Part shown: piece after piece, positions 23,438 to 34,998 of the stretch | Numbering within the stretch: the stretch's first letter is position 1 | Layout: each line of letters opens with the position of its first letter | From: Margaritispora aquatica | Lineage: Eukaryota > Ascomycota > Leotiomycetes > Helotiales > Discinellaceae | Direction: 5' to 3' | DNA length: 64,000 nucleotides | Assembly: GCA_007644065.1 (NCBI GenBank) | Contig: VJWN01000013.1 | Location: 434,001 to 498,000, forward strand | Notes under the pieces: generated by a model | The model's database searches: none | Seen by the model: only the letters and a program-made list of their open reading frames with translations | Told to the model about the DNA's origin: nothing | Made by a program: the position numbers and the translations under genes

Positions 23438-23998
23438 AACTTGTTTGATGGAAGTGGGATATGATTGGTATCATGTACAAAGGAAAAAAGATCGTATCCA
23501 CATCTCTAATGTTATAGATTGCGTCACGTATAATGTAGAAGGTTGAGAGCCTAGGATCCTGAAGGACAATGATAATATTTGAATATCGAGCAAAATCTCG
23601 TATTCCAATAATCCAAAGCTAATCTAATACAATCTCTGCTCCCAAGCGCAGTCTGAACTGCTAACGTGTCTCGGTCTAACAGCATGTTAATGTAAACACC
23701 AATTCCAAAAAAAAAATGCAGACATGCTACGCTTAAACAAGGGGTATGAGTATGCGATGCAATATCAGAAATCCTCCCACAAAAATGCTGTGCGCTAAAC
23801 CATTATACAGCGATGTGCTTACTCCCGGAAATTCAAAATGCCAATGCCAATGCCACTATTACTGTAATGCCAATGCAGATGCCGCTGCTAATGCTACAAG
23901 TCAAGACACAAATCAGCTCACATATGCCCTTCCTTCTCTTCTAATTCTCGCATGTACTTGACAAACGTTTTCTTATGCGTCTGTTGTAGGGTTAGTGT
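23438..23998. other. convergent intergenic region
   Basis: 3' flanks of ste14 (+) and the CLC gene (-). AATGCC-type hexamer repeats occur at about 23838-23895. No gene seen. Confidence 0.6.
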
Positions 23999-26954
23999 TT
24001 ACTCGATATCAAGGAAGATAATTTTGTTCCTCACCAATCCAGCATATCGCCCTTCTCTAGTCACACAGACATATCTCAACCCTAGTTTAACAAAACACTC
24101 ATAGACCAAGTCCATAGGACTGTTGGTATCAAGTGCCAACGGAGCTGGATCAATCCAAGTGGTGAAGTCGGTTGGATCATGTGTCCCTTCGTCATCCGAA
24201 TCAAAGCTAGTGACTTTTGACATCAAGCATAGACTGCTTGGCTCGTCATCCAGATTATCCAGGGCGTACTCTAGATCTGGAGCTGGAATTAAACCAACAA
24301 GGACATCGTCCCTGATTATGGGCAAACCTCCATCCACTTCTCCAGCCTGATGTAGGACATCAAGCTTTCGTCGAAGACTGCTCGCTGATACGAGAGGTGA
24401 GTTCGAAATATCTATGATGCGCTCCCGACGGATTCGAGGGACGATGTCGGAGAGATTTGCCGTGAATATTGGCTTATGTTTATTATTGAGAAATGGATAC
24501 GAGTTCAAGTTCGTCAGTAAGTCCTGCCGAATGTTAGCCCTAGACAGAGTCGAATTGCATGCGCAACTTACATAAATGCTAAGAGGTTCCATAAAATCGG
24601 CAGTCCACTTCGACACTAGGATGGCAAGGCAGAATGGAAGAACATAGTCGAGACTGCCAGTCAGTTCGAATAGAATGACTGCCAGTGTAACAGACAATCG
24701 TGTTACACCACACATAGTAGAACCTGCTGCAATCAGGGCATACACCCCGGGAGTGACACAAGAACGTCCACTAGCATGTGCCGCACAATCACCAAAGAAA
24801 GGGGAGGTCGGAAATCTCAAGACAACCCATTGCACCAGGTGACCGATGACACGGCCACCAAGACCACCAACAACCATCGAAGGGACGTAAATACCAGCTG
24901 GTACTTTCTATTTATCATGTCAGCTTTTCATGACCAGGAAAAGGCTATGGGAAAATCGCCGGTACTTACAATACCAAATGTAATGATCGTGAGTAATCCT
25001 TTGATGATGAACGCTGTTGCAAGTGTGCCAACCACAGGCATAATTTCGTCCATATTCTCAGGACACAGGCCCAAATCATCTGCCTTGTCAGGATCGCAGG
25101 GTGTTGCCAAGTTGTAAAGCAGTTTTGCAACCGGAATCCTCGTGAGAGGGTTCCAGTAGCTGACAAGTCCAGTGACCAAGGCCACAAGCATAACTTCAAC
25201 CAGAGGCCACCTTTTGACAGCGGAGATCTTGCGGAAAGATTGTGCCCACGAACGAGATGCCTTGATAAACAAAGCTCCAACAATACCGCCGAAAACTCCC
25301 GTGAAAAGAAAAGCCCCAAGCTCGAAGAACTCCCAATCTGTCAAATACCGAACTTCAAACATGACAATCTTGCTTGTTCCGTAAGGGTTGAGAAACTTGA
25401 GAGTAAGTGCAGCGATAATACAGCAGAAGAACGTTCGGAAAAGGGTCTTTGCTGGGAAAAAGTACGCAACCTCCTCAAGACAGAAGAGAACACCACCAAT
25501 AGGTGCTCCAAAAGCCACCGCAACACCAGCAGCAGCAGCGGCCGACAACACCTCCCTTCGCTTCCCATCGTTACTATCGTACTTGGTGAACAGACGACAT
25601 GCAATGTTACCCACACAGGTTGCAATATGCACAAAGGGCCCTTCTTTACCCAAGCTTAATCCAGAAGCAACGCTGAGGATGAGACCGGCAGTCTTGATCA
25701 AAAGAGTTTTCACACCTAGAAAGCCATGAAGAACGAAACCACTCAAAATGACACGAACTTCTGCCACTCCACTTCCGGCGGCTGAATAATAAATCATAGG
25801 CGGAGCAACCTCAGTCTTCTTCTTCGGACAAGTAGCGTCATCCTCATCTTGAGCATCAGGGCGTCGAGATGGGGCGCCAAGATTCTCGTCCAGTGTTGAG
25901 ATATGATATGTCGAGGGAACAATGGTTTTAGAGGTCAAGGTCAAAAGGCAAGCCAGTGATGCAAACAGCACGACCAGGAAGACAAAAACACCATAATCAA
26001 ATAGTTCTCCCCACTCCCCACCAACGTTAATGTATCTTGACCAGGACTGCCAAGAATCACAACGACCCCCATCTGGACAACAGTGCTAAGAATGAATGTT
26101 AGCAACACATAGTGAAATCGACATAATGAATTTTTGGGTGCATTCCGTCATCTGCGTTTAATGATTTGCAATAACAGACGTGTGAAGAGCAAATAAGAAA
26201 ATATGCCGTCAGATGCAGTGAAACATAAGAGATTTTCCGCGAACTTACCTTTTCGCTCACAAAAAATCCATCCAAGCAGTATCCTTCCTTCCAGTCGAAG
26301 ATGGGGGATTCTGTAACATCCACTGTATATGCGATACTAGCAGTAAAGAATCCCACAAGAGCACTAAGAATCCAGCCCTGTGCACCATCGAAGAAGGCCT
26401 CTATGCGACCTCGAACATCTTTTCGACTCCGCAGAGCCTTCACTCTGAAAGCATCTGCTATGCTATCATGAATCCAGTCCGTCGAAGTAAACTGATCGTA
26501 CCAAACGCGTTCGTCCGGGTATATGGAACCCTTAGACTCTCTCATTGAGTCTTTCCCAAGCGCATTGACTAGTCGAGCGCCCCAGGATCCAGCACGGCTA
26601 TGATGTCGTACACTTCGCAGACTCCCTAAAATAACGATTTAGCAAGGCTATACACTGGCTGGAGCACAATATAAACACACCGTTGACGCTCTGGTGCCTC
26701 GAGAGTCGAGGTCTTGATGGTGCTATTTCCGCTGCCGACTGAATTCGGATTCGAGATCGACCTGCACTTTGCAGGAGTGGGGTTCTCTCATCATTTGACA
26801 GAGTACTGTGTGTCCTGTCCAGCTCTGCACGTCGTATTGTAGGAGACGGCGGCGAGGAGTTGTCTCTCGAATCCGCAAAAGCCGGCGTCATAGTGAGATC
26901 CTGTGCTGATGGACCTGCACCCACCCAGCTCCGTTGTCGAGGAGGTAATGGCAT
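23999..26954 (-). CDS. CLC-type chloride/proton antiporter with CBS domains
   Basis: Five exons, 26954-26681, 26625-26249, 26085-24970, 24907-24572 and 24523-23999, keep phase and give 875 residues. A polar N-terminus includes an acidic-dileucine-like ERTPLL. The CLC core shows GSGVAE (321-326) for the usual GSGIPE, the gating-glutamate motif GKEGPFVH (Glu365), FGAPIGGVLFCLEEV with the proton-path glutamate, and KVPAGIYVPSM directly after an exon border. The last exon carries paired CBS domains. Both key glutamates are kept, so coupled Cl-/H+ exchange is expected rather than a channel, most likely in endosome, Golgi or vacuole as for the yeast Gef1 relative. The start is the first ATG in the first exon; an additional upstream exon cannot be excluded. 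Confidence 0.92.
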
Positions 26955-28456
26955 GGTGAGAATACCAGTGCTACACTCCTCAAGCTTAGGGAAACACGAT
27001 TCGAATGGTGGGGCTCCAGAACTCAAAAATAGAGGCAGCTTCTAGGATTAAATGGCTTTGGAGGGTCTTCGGTTTCCGCCAAGCCCAGCTGTAAGGATGG
27101 GGAAGGTGTGGATGTTGGAAAGGGAGGAGCGCAACCTCTGGCGGACCGGGCGTATCAGCATCGTAAATATAAGTGTGAATTAGAGTATAAGGGTGAGCAC
27201 GCGTAAGATATGCTTCGTAATGAGACAAGGCCATCGCTATGATTTTCTGTAAATCATAGGTAAAATCGAACGATGGCTGTTCGTATTGAGCGTCGTTGTG
27301 TGTTGTGGAGGGGGCTATGAGCATTCTGAATGGGTTGCACCAAGCTCACGGGGAGGAAATGGTGTCTGACTGGAATGGATTCTGGAACCTCCGGTGCCAC
27401 CTGACGTTGTACATGTGCAACACTAGGGGGACTGAGTCGTGGGATAGGGCCTCGTTCATGCTCAGATGTGTTGGTTCAAGGATCAGTGTAGATAGTTGAG
27501 CTGCAAAGGCCTTGTGTTTTCTGCTTTTGAGAAATTCATAGGTAGGTAACCATTTGATACATCAAGTTTCCTGGGCAGAATGTCTTGCTCATTCTCTAAG
27601 TCAACCAGTGAACAAGGTCACGGCTGATATCTAGTAAGACACGCGAATGCACTTATGACTTTGCCGAGCCCACTATCACAATCAGTAGTATAATGTCTCA
27701 GAGTCATCCACACTACGTACGTACTTCGACTGGTGAATTTGCCGAGTTTGCTGAATCTAACTCTTTTATAAACATACTGTATAATTTCGCTTCGTCATAT
27801 CAGGCTCTTTCTAAAATACGGCGACCAAAGTCAAGCATCCGTTGTATCCAGACCGGGTTGCCTGCTTGGGAAACGGCTCGGTCCAACATGCAGGTGGTGG
27901 CGTCTCACAAACCCAGCTTGTGCTCCGGAAGCTGGGGAAGTCTCAAGGATCTTTGGACTTTGAGACTTTGAGCTCCCAAAGGCGGTGAGGAGGTGTTTTA
28001 AGATTAATTACTTGATCAATAGAATTAAATAATACATGTAAATATAAATATAGTTTTCATTAAAAACCCGTGTCTAGGAGAACATATAGAATGATAATCT
28101 CCCAGTATTTTAATAGCACAGCTTTATCTACCTACATAACTTTTGATGTAGAGAATGGTAAACACCTAAGGTAAGGTAGGTAAGTTAAAAAAGTGCTTTT
28201 ATGCTTACTCACTTCGCTTCTTCAGCCTATCGTCTGCATGCGGCACTTCAGAAATACCTCCTTTTCCTTCGTGTACAGCACCCAATACAGAAGTTTCCAA
28301 CGTCACAAACTTACTTACAATAATTGGTCCGGCCACTTCGATAGGAACGAGTTCATGTATCAAGTTAGCAGTGGATACCCACCTTTGATCAACAACAGCT
28401 CAACCACGAGCAGAGTCACCATCACTGGTCATAGGCCGAACAAACTAGTTTGAATA
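26955..28456. other. divergent intergenic region, no gene seen
   Basis: Upstream of the CLC gene (-) and the esterase gene (+). Positions about 27990-28110 are very AT-rich. Short open frames show no domain signature. Confidence 0.55.
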
Positions 28457-29256
28457 ATGGCAAAGAGATACCCTCAGTTCCTCCTTTTGGGGGATAGTAT
28501 TATCCAATTTGGAGGTCTTCTGAAGGATGGGGTTTGTTTGGTTGCTGGTCTGACAGAGCGTAAGTTGGGTCGCTTTTGCTCTTTAAGCCGTCTAACTATA
28601 AAGCAGATTGTGACCGGAGGATGGATGTTGTAAATCGAGGCCTCAGTGGATACAATACCGCAAATGCGTTGGTCGTTCTCCCAGATCTGATTCCTCCTCC
28701 AAGCTGTGCGAAAGTAGACTATATCCTTGTTCTTTTTGGAGCAAACGATGCTTGCTTGATAAATAGTCCAACAAAGCAGCATGTTTCTCTTGAGGACTAC
28801 CAAAGGAATCTGGAGGCAATCATCACGCATCCATCAGTCAAAGCTCATGATGCTACGATATTGCTTGTCACTCCACCTCCGATCAATGAGTATCAAGTCA
28901 TGGCTGGAGACAAGGCAAAAGGTTATGCGGATATCACGCGTCTTGCTTCAGTCACTGCCCAATATGCATCCGTTGTTCGTGAAGTTGCAGCTAAATTCCA
29001 GGAGGAGAAGGTGGTCCTGGTAGACCTGTGGACTGCACTAATGAGCTATGCATTAAATGCAGACAAAGTTGAACGAGGTTTGCTAGGTTCTAGCACAGAA
29101 CCCGAAAGTCAAGGCCTCAAAAGCCTTTTGATCGACGGACTCCATCTTACTGGTTTGGGCTATACGATATTCCTGAAAGAGGTAGTTCTCCAACTCAATA
29201 CAGCCATTTTATTGTTGGCTAAACAAGTAGTAGATCCTTCCACTGGTTGGTCCTGA
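28457..29256 (+). CDS. SGNH/GDSL esterase, isoamyl-acetate hydrolase (Iah1) type
   Basis: Two exons, 28457-28559 and 28607-29256, with a 47-nt phase-1 intron give 250 residues. SGNH blocks are in order: GDSI (12-15) with nucleophile Ser14, the oxyanion Gly in NRGLSGYNT, FGANDA with the block III Asn, and DGLHLTGLGY near 225 with the Asp-x-x-His dyad. This arrangement and length match yeast Iah1 and its fungal relatives, which hydrolyse short-chain acetate esters in the cytosol. No signal peptide. The first exon carries the nucleophile, so reading only the long downstream frame would leave the enzyme without its active serine. Confidence 0.9.
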
Positions 29257-30567
29257 GTGGAAGAACGAGGCTCCAAATAATCCGACGACCTGGATTTTCC
29301 CGTAAGCCAACGTTTCATATGCTGCAATTTGCAAACACAATCCTGACTTGCAAACAGACATTGGTCCATTGCCCCTCGAGACGATTAGATAGACGGGATC
29401 TGTTCCAAAAGCTTTGTGAAGGTAGCTGCTACGTGACTTGATATTATCATACCCAAGCCGACAAACAGGAGACCTCTATCAAACAAACAAAGAAACCGGG
29501 TGCAGTTGCGTCTATCAATCCGATGCAAATGGAAATTCAACCCTACGATTTGTGTTCATAATGGAAGACGAACGTGAACGTGAAGCAACAAGGCTCATGA
29601 CGCAGTCTCACCCCAAGTTGCACTGCGGTACCTTGCAACTGTGGCCAATCCCTGCAAAGAATCAGCCTCCCGTCGTGCTTCATCTGAACCTACCTTACCT
29701 AATTCATAGTACAATTAGGTCTACAAAAGTAACCACTTCCACCTCACCATTTGACCTACAATCCTCTGACAGGCGATATCTAATTCATAAATCTATCACC
29801 GAACGCCCACGCAAGTGACCATCCACCATCTCCCTTGGACCCCCCGAAACCCCTCACATCATATCCAACTGCATGACTGCATCTGTGACAGCCTGTTCAT
29901 TATCTAGAGAACCACTTCAACCATCGACCACGCAGATCACCAGGGAGGGCTCTTGGACTTTGCCATTTGACCAAATCGTTTGAGATCCGCCAAACGCGTA
30001 GCTGGTAGTCTAGCACTCTGTTCATTTACTCCACAATTGTTGTGCTTCTGCTGTGGTGGTGACATTTCCTAGAATCTCTATTTACCTAGGAATATCATTT
30101 CGAACAAAAGAATCGAACCTCGAATTTGAATACAGGAACAGGACAGCTGGATACAACTGACTAGGACCAACGGTCGATGCGGCGGGGCGGAGGTCATTGT
30201 GATATTCTGTTCTAGAGAAGGAAACGGTTCAAACAGACGATCCGCAATAAACTGCAAATCGTTAACGATTCGAATCTACGGCTCCGCCGCAAGACCACAT
30301 TGAATATCGATACTGCATGGGGAGTTGTATCGTGTGTTCATCTGCATTGGTAGCCCATTGGTAGCCCCAGTCCTACGAGGCATCAAGTCGCATCGAAAAA
30401 CTATCGCGCCAACACACACCAACTACCCTGAGCTCAAAAGCATTGTCTCGCATCTCGAGGCTTGCGCGCTATACTTGTGAAGATATCGAGCAACTTTCAG
30501 GGCCTGCAGAACTCGTAGCATTCCTGCCAACGATAATTGCTAGTCTGGGTACAAACGACGTGTGGGC
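29257..30567. other. intergenic, no gene seen
   Basis: Probably the 3' UTR of the esterase gene and the promoter and leader of the next. An open stretch at 29438-29818 has no homology I recognise. Confidence 0.5.
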
Positions 30568-32502
30568 ATGGATTCGCAGTTTCTCGCTACTCGAGAAGAT
30601 TTACAACATGTTGCGATGGAAGTGAAACATGTTCAAGCTGTTCAGAACATCCATGCTGATCGTTTGTTGAGGTTGGAAAAGCGTCAAGCTGATGATGCTG
30701 CGCTGAAGTCTGTTTGGGGAACTGGATCTCCATTTCCAAGTATACTAAGTGGAACTCCTCAGCAAGGTAATGCCAAAAACACCAATATGATGCCCAACTG
30801 TATTGACATACATCTAGGACCTATTCAAAATCCTTCAACTGATGTTTTTGATGACTTCGATGATGAGCAAAGCCAAAACTTGCTTGGAGCATTGCATCTC
30901 GAGGCAGATGATGAGCCTGTCCGTCGTGGTGCTTCAAGAGCAAACAGTGTTCGATTTGATGTCAGTGCTCTTCAAGGCTCTAGCTGGGCAGGCAACTCTC
31001 GACACTCGGGGGACTTTGGACCCATTCGACCCAGCAGTGGATTTGGTAGCCATCCAATGATGGAAAGATCAGCTTCTCACAAGTCGGACGGCAGGCATAG
31101 CTCTGCTGGTCATTCTGTTCATTCCATGCATTCAGGACGAACTAGTAGCTTAGGGCTGGACACAAACTTCACTATTGGTGACCAAGATGATGACTCGCCC
31201 TTGGACACTCCGAATCCACCTCCAGGACTATTTGTGTTGGGTCCAGTACCGGCTATCATTCGATGTTGGTTGACTGTCAACTTCTCCCATAGTGCTCTTC
31301 TGTATGCTAGCATTTGTTCCGGTGCTCGACGATCTACCTTGGATTACAGTCTCGTCAGAGAATTGGGGCTGATTGATCAAATTCAGAAACATCCTACAGG
31401 TCGACAAACTATCAGATTACCGATATACCTTCCAGAGGCAATCATAACTCAGGCTAGCTCAAGATCAAATAGCCCAGCACCTCAGATTCCAGCACTTTTA
31501 GCAGATTTTGAGATTGTTGGCTTAACCCAACGCATCAGCTCGAACAAAAAAGTAAGGGTCTTTATTGCAAGTGATATTCTTCGCGCCCACAACGCCGATA
31601 TCTTGTTATCACAGAACGTCTTGACTCTTTACGGTGATGACCGAAATAAACTATCAGTCCCATTTGTCCGGCCAGAGGACGAAATGGCTTTCAATAATCT
31701 CTGTACTAGTCATGTTCTACCCGAAAGGAATGAACTGAAGGCCACTGCCGCGCCCTTTACTCCTGTAGAGACAAGAACAAGACCAGAAGTAACACAAGAA
31801 ACCAACAACATCCTCTCGCCAACGGTACCAGAGCCTGTCCTCAAGGTCAATTTTTCGGATCTGGAACAGCAACCTGAAGCCATATCAGAACCAGAATCGC
31901 CCTTCGCTGCCACTTTCACTTCCAACAGCAACACTCGTGAGAGAGCATCAAGTATGAAATCAGAGAGTACTGGAGGAAATGGGACCGGGTCAGATGCTGA
32001 AAAGCAACCTGTGGTTGATACATTGGTGACGGATCTGGAATCAACCGACAATGCAATGTCAGACTCTTCTCGTCGAGAGTCATCTGTTGGCATATGGGGA
32101 TCATGGCGCACCAATGGAACGTCCATCAACGGCAGCGAAAATGAGTCAACCAGCGGATATCAACGAGCTATCAGAGGTGGGAGAGGTATGAAGGTGCTCA
32201 AACCGTCCAAATCCATCTCTTCAATCGCGGCGCCCGTTGCAAGTCGGCCGACATCTACTCGTACAGGAACTGCTTATGAGCCTCCTCCTACTCGACCTGC
32301 CACAGAAATTAGACGCAAGAGCCAAGTCAGTGGGATGGAAAACGCCTCATTGAGATGGGAGTCTAAGCGAGAGGAGCCAAAAGTCGGACCCAAACCCGTC
32401 ATTTCGACTATTCCCAGATCCTCAAATCCAATTGGAGGTGCATCTGCTTTTGCATGGATGAACGATGGAAAGGCCAAGGCGCCAACTACAACAGCTGAAT
32501 AG
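30568..32502 (+). CDS. Ser-rich fungal protein with retropepsin-like core
   Basis: Two exons, 30568-30766 and 30818-32502, flank a 51-nt intron whose length is a multiple of three, so the frame stays open through it; splice signals and the family join LSGTPQQ|GP argue that it is removed. The product is 627 residues. Residues 1-50 form a probable coiled coil (DRLLRLEKRQADD). A Ser/His-rich linker follows. About 205-375 is a globular region resembling the retropepsin fold: YASICSGARRSTLDYSLVRELGL, then ADILLSQNVLTLYGD, but Cys233 sits where the catalytic Asp of DSGA/DTGA would be. About 390-627 is disordered and Ser/Thr-rich. Orthologues in other ascomycetes are, as I recall, labelled ubiquitin hydrolase 19-like without catalytic support. 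Function unknown. Confidence 0.8.
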   Translation: MDSQFLATREDLQHVAMEVKHVQAVQNIHADRLLRLEKRQADDAALKSVWGTGSPFPSILSGTPQQGNAKNTNMMPNCIDIHLGPIQNPSTDVFDDFDDEQSQNLLGALHLEADDEPVRRGASRANSVRFDVSALQGSSWAGNSRHSGDFGPIRPSSGFGSHPMMERSASHKSDGRHSSAGHSVHSMHSGRTSSLGLDTNFTIGDQDDDSPLDTPNPPPGLFVLGPVPAIIRCWLTVNFSHSALLYASICSGARRSTLDYSLVRELGLIDQIQKHPTGRQTIRLPIYLPEAIITQASSRSNSPAPQIPALLADFEIVGLTQRISSNKKVRVFIASDILRAHNADILLSQNVLTLYGDDRNKLSVPFVRPEDEMAFNNLCTSHVLPERNELKATAAPFTPVETRTRPEVTQETNNILSPTVPEPVLKVNFSDLEQQPEAISEPESPFAATFTSNSNTRERASSMKSESTGGNGTGSDAEKQPVVDTLVTDLESTDNAMSDSSRRESSVGIWGSWRTNGTSINGSENESTSGYQRAIRGGRGMKVLKPSKSISSIAAPVASRPTSTRTGTAYEPPPTRPATEIRRKSQVSGMENASLRWESKREEPKVGPKPVISTIPRSSNPIGGASAFAWMNDGKAKAPTTTAE

Positions 32503-33862
32503 AAATTCACTACAGAAGTAGATTATTGTCGTCGTTTGACAAATTCAAATGCCATGGTCATGTCGCCCAAGGCACTGCCATGTCATCAAGTAATAATAAG
32601 AAATAAAGCAGAATGACTAGAAAATTCTGGAGGCCTTGTGAGAGAAATAAATCACAGAATATCTGACAACTTTGGAAAGAAAAGTGACTTTTAGCAAGTG
32701 CTAAGATTTGCTAGATTAATCTTCTCATCCTTCGTAACCTCAGATTGAATTGCCATGCTCCCGGGCTGTCCTGGAAACCAAAAAAAAATAGTTTCGCACC
32801 CGGAGTTGCATCCTTGTTTGATGTCCGAGTGGACTAAGAAGTTGATGAAGGGAAACTCTTCATATAGGTATGTCTTCTCATAAGGACAATTTCGTGTGGT
32901 ACTGATCTTGAAACAACTTCTGGCAAGTTAAACGAGCTTCAGGAGGATGTTAGTGGAAAATTGCTCCTTCCTTGCAGGCATTGTCAACCATACGGACGTT
33001 GGAGTATCATTCTAACACTTGGAAGATCTTTACAATAACGTGGCGATGATATCCGGAAATCATACTCAGGAAGACTACCTGATAGGCTATCTGACGACAT
33101 ATGCTCATTGCCCAAAGTGGCATTTAGCGAGCAAGACAACCTCCGTGTACGAGAAGATTATGAATTATCAATATGGCGGGTATTCAGGCAGTCATGCTCA
33201 CCCTTGACAAAACGGGTAACTAAACTAAGCGCTTCTTAAAAAAAAAAGTCCTCTTGCGTCAGACGATTAAAGTATTCAAGAGCTCTGACTTGGTTGCAAG
33301 TACTTTGTCGTCGTGAAAAACCCAAACGGGACATTGGTGGCCCCTGCATTGATGTAAACTCCGTGAATATGCCGGGATACACTCAAGCGATGTAACATTC
33401 AGGTAAGACACTTCTTTCTTCCTTCGAGCCTCATCTCTAGAGGCTCACTAGAGACAAGCATCAAGGTGCAGTTGCTTTCGCCAAGTAGAACATGGTGGTC
33501 ACCGACAATTCAAAAAATTCATGCATTGAAGTCCTTCTGTTCTATCTTTCCCACTGGCTTATGACCCCTACATCTACCCCTACAGCTAGCGCAGAGATGC
33601 TCTGGTTTACTGACAATTGTGGAAAATGGTCATATTTGAATACTCACTGCCACCTGGAGTCCCATGTCTCCCTCCGTATCTGAGAAGTACAATAAGATTT
33701 ACGGGTAAGATTCATTATCACTGGCTTTATTGCAAACCTTTCAGGTAGAAGCTGCATTTCAACTATAAAGTCTAGACTTATTCTCTACAATTGTTTCTTT
33801 TGCCTCAAACCAGCTTCTTTGGCAATAGCGCTTTCTTCGGTATCTTTTCCTCACAGCTCAAT
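32503..33862. other. intergenic with possible coding relic
   Basis: No intact gene. A stretch at 33321-33683 is listed separately as a possible multicopper-oxidase relic. The rest shows nothing definite. Confidence 0.5.
33321..33683 (+). pseudogene. possible multicopper oxidase C-terminal relic
   Basis: The frame at about 33595-33683 reads WFTDNCGKWSYLNTHCHLES before a stop. This resembles the laccase/Fet3-like segment tDNPGxWxxHCHixxH that carries the last type 1/type 3 copper ligands. An upstream stretch near 33321 reads PKRDIGGP, reminiscent of the NPxRRD element preceding it in intact enzymes. The two pieces are separated by stops and no upstream cupredoxin domains or HPxHLHGH motif are found. 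I see it as a decayed fragment; the match is short and could be fortuitous. Confidence 0.3.
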
Positions 33863-34998
33863 ATGCTTCTTCCATCTTCCTTCACATTAGGAGCGAGCTT
33901 GCTTGCTATTGCCACCCTCGCTGCCGCCGATCCCAAGCCCATTTTCCGAAGCTACAAAGATGGACCCAACGGAGTAGTGGCGAGCTTCAATGCCAACTTG
34001 AAAGCAGTTCCATACACCGCTGGTGTCTGGGGATGGGGAGTTATACCTTTGGAGTGTTACAACGAAGCTATCAATGCCAAGTTGAGTCCGTATGACTTTG
34101 AGATTTTTGACGTCTTCTACCAAGACTGTCCAGGACAGCATTGGTCTTTCTGCAGACACCACAATGCACAAATGAGGTCTGTTCACTACCCACTTTTTGC
34201 ATTTTGAATTGAAGCTGATTGTTCATTAGCCAAACTGAAATGAAGACATTATTCAGTAAACTACCAGTCAGAGAACGCCAATGGGTTCACCATGTCATGG
34301 CATTCACGTAAGTTCCACTCACTCCCTGACACGAAATTCTGGCCATCAGAGAAGAGTATACGGATTACACATGTTGTCTCACCTCGCAATATGACTGATT
34401 TTTCACCAGCGACGGTACTGGAGGAGCCCACATGAGCTATGGAAATATTGTTTTCAATACCCTCGACCCAGCAAACTACCTCATCACCTTCCAGCACGAA
34501 ACAGGCCACGCCTTTGATTGGGCGCGAAGCGAAGGCAACGGGCCTCCAGACAGCGTGGGCGCCGAATGGAAAGCAGCAGTCGATGCCGATTCCTGCATTG
34601 CCACTGGGCTAAACGACCCAATTAGTTCGTGCAGTCAATCTTCCGGTTGATATCTGCTAACACAAATGTAGACTACACTGAGGCTTTTGCGGAGACAGGC
34701 TTACTTGCTCTCTACCGCCTCACTGAGCCTGGTGGTCTTAACCACTTGGGACTGGACTGGACTTGTCTTTCTCATGCGCTTCAGTACTTTAGCGACCATC
34801 ACAAGCTTAGGATGACGCCTAGTGGGGTTTGTGACAGGACTGTTCATCATTCTCAGACTGGTACGTGAATAGAAAAGAGACCCTTGATTGATTGATTCCG
34901 CTTCTTTTGATTAAAACTCAGGATGTGCTAATTATTTTGGGTATTTAGTCAGCATGGGCCCTGCGAGCGGATTCGGTGCTGGAGGAACACCTATTTAG
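33863..34998 (+). CDS. secreted HExxH zinc metallopeptidase-like protein (con-13-like)
   Basis: Five exons are proposed: 33863-34176, 34230-34307, 34410-34624, 34672-34860 and a last one starting at 34922 or 34949 and ending 34998, giving 290 or 281 residues. A signal peptide with Ala-rich core ends near residue 22. FQHETGHAFD places the HExxH zinc motif at His160-Glu161-x2-His164; NYTEAFAE about 40 residues on could supply the third ligand. This suggests a secreted gluzincin-like enzyme. The layout reminds me of the conidiation-specific Con-13 group of filamentous fungi, but that is recollection. The third donor (GTTCGT) is weak. The final acceptor is ambiguous because both CTCAG and TTTAG keep the frame. 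Flanked by pseudogenes on both sides. Confidence 0.68.
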
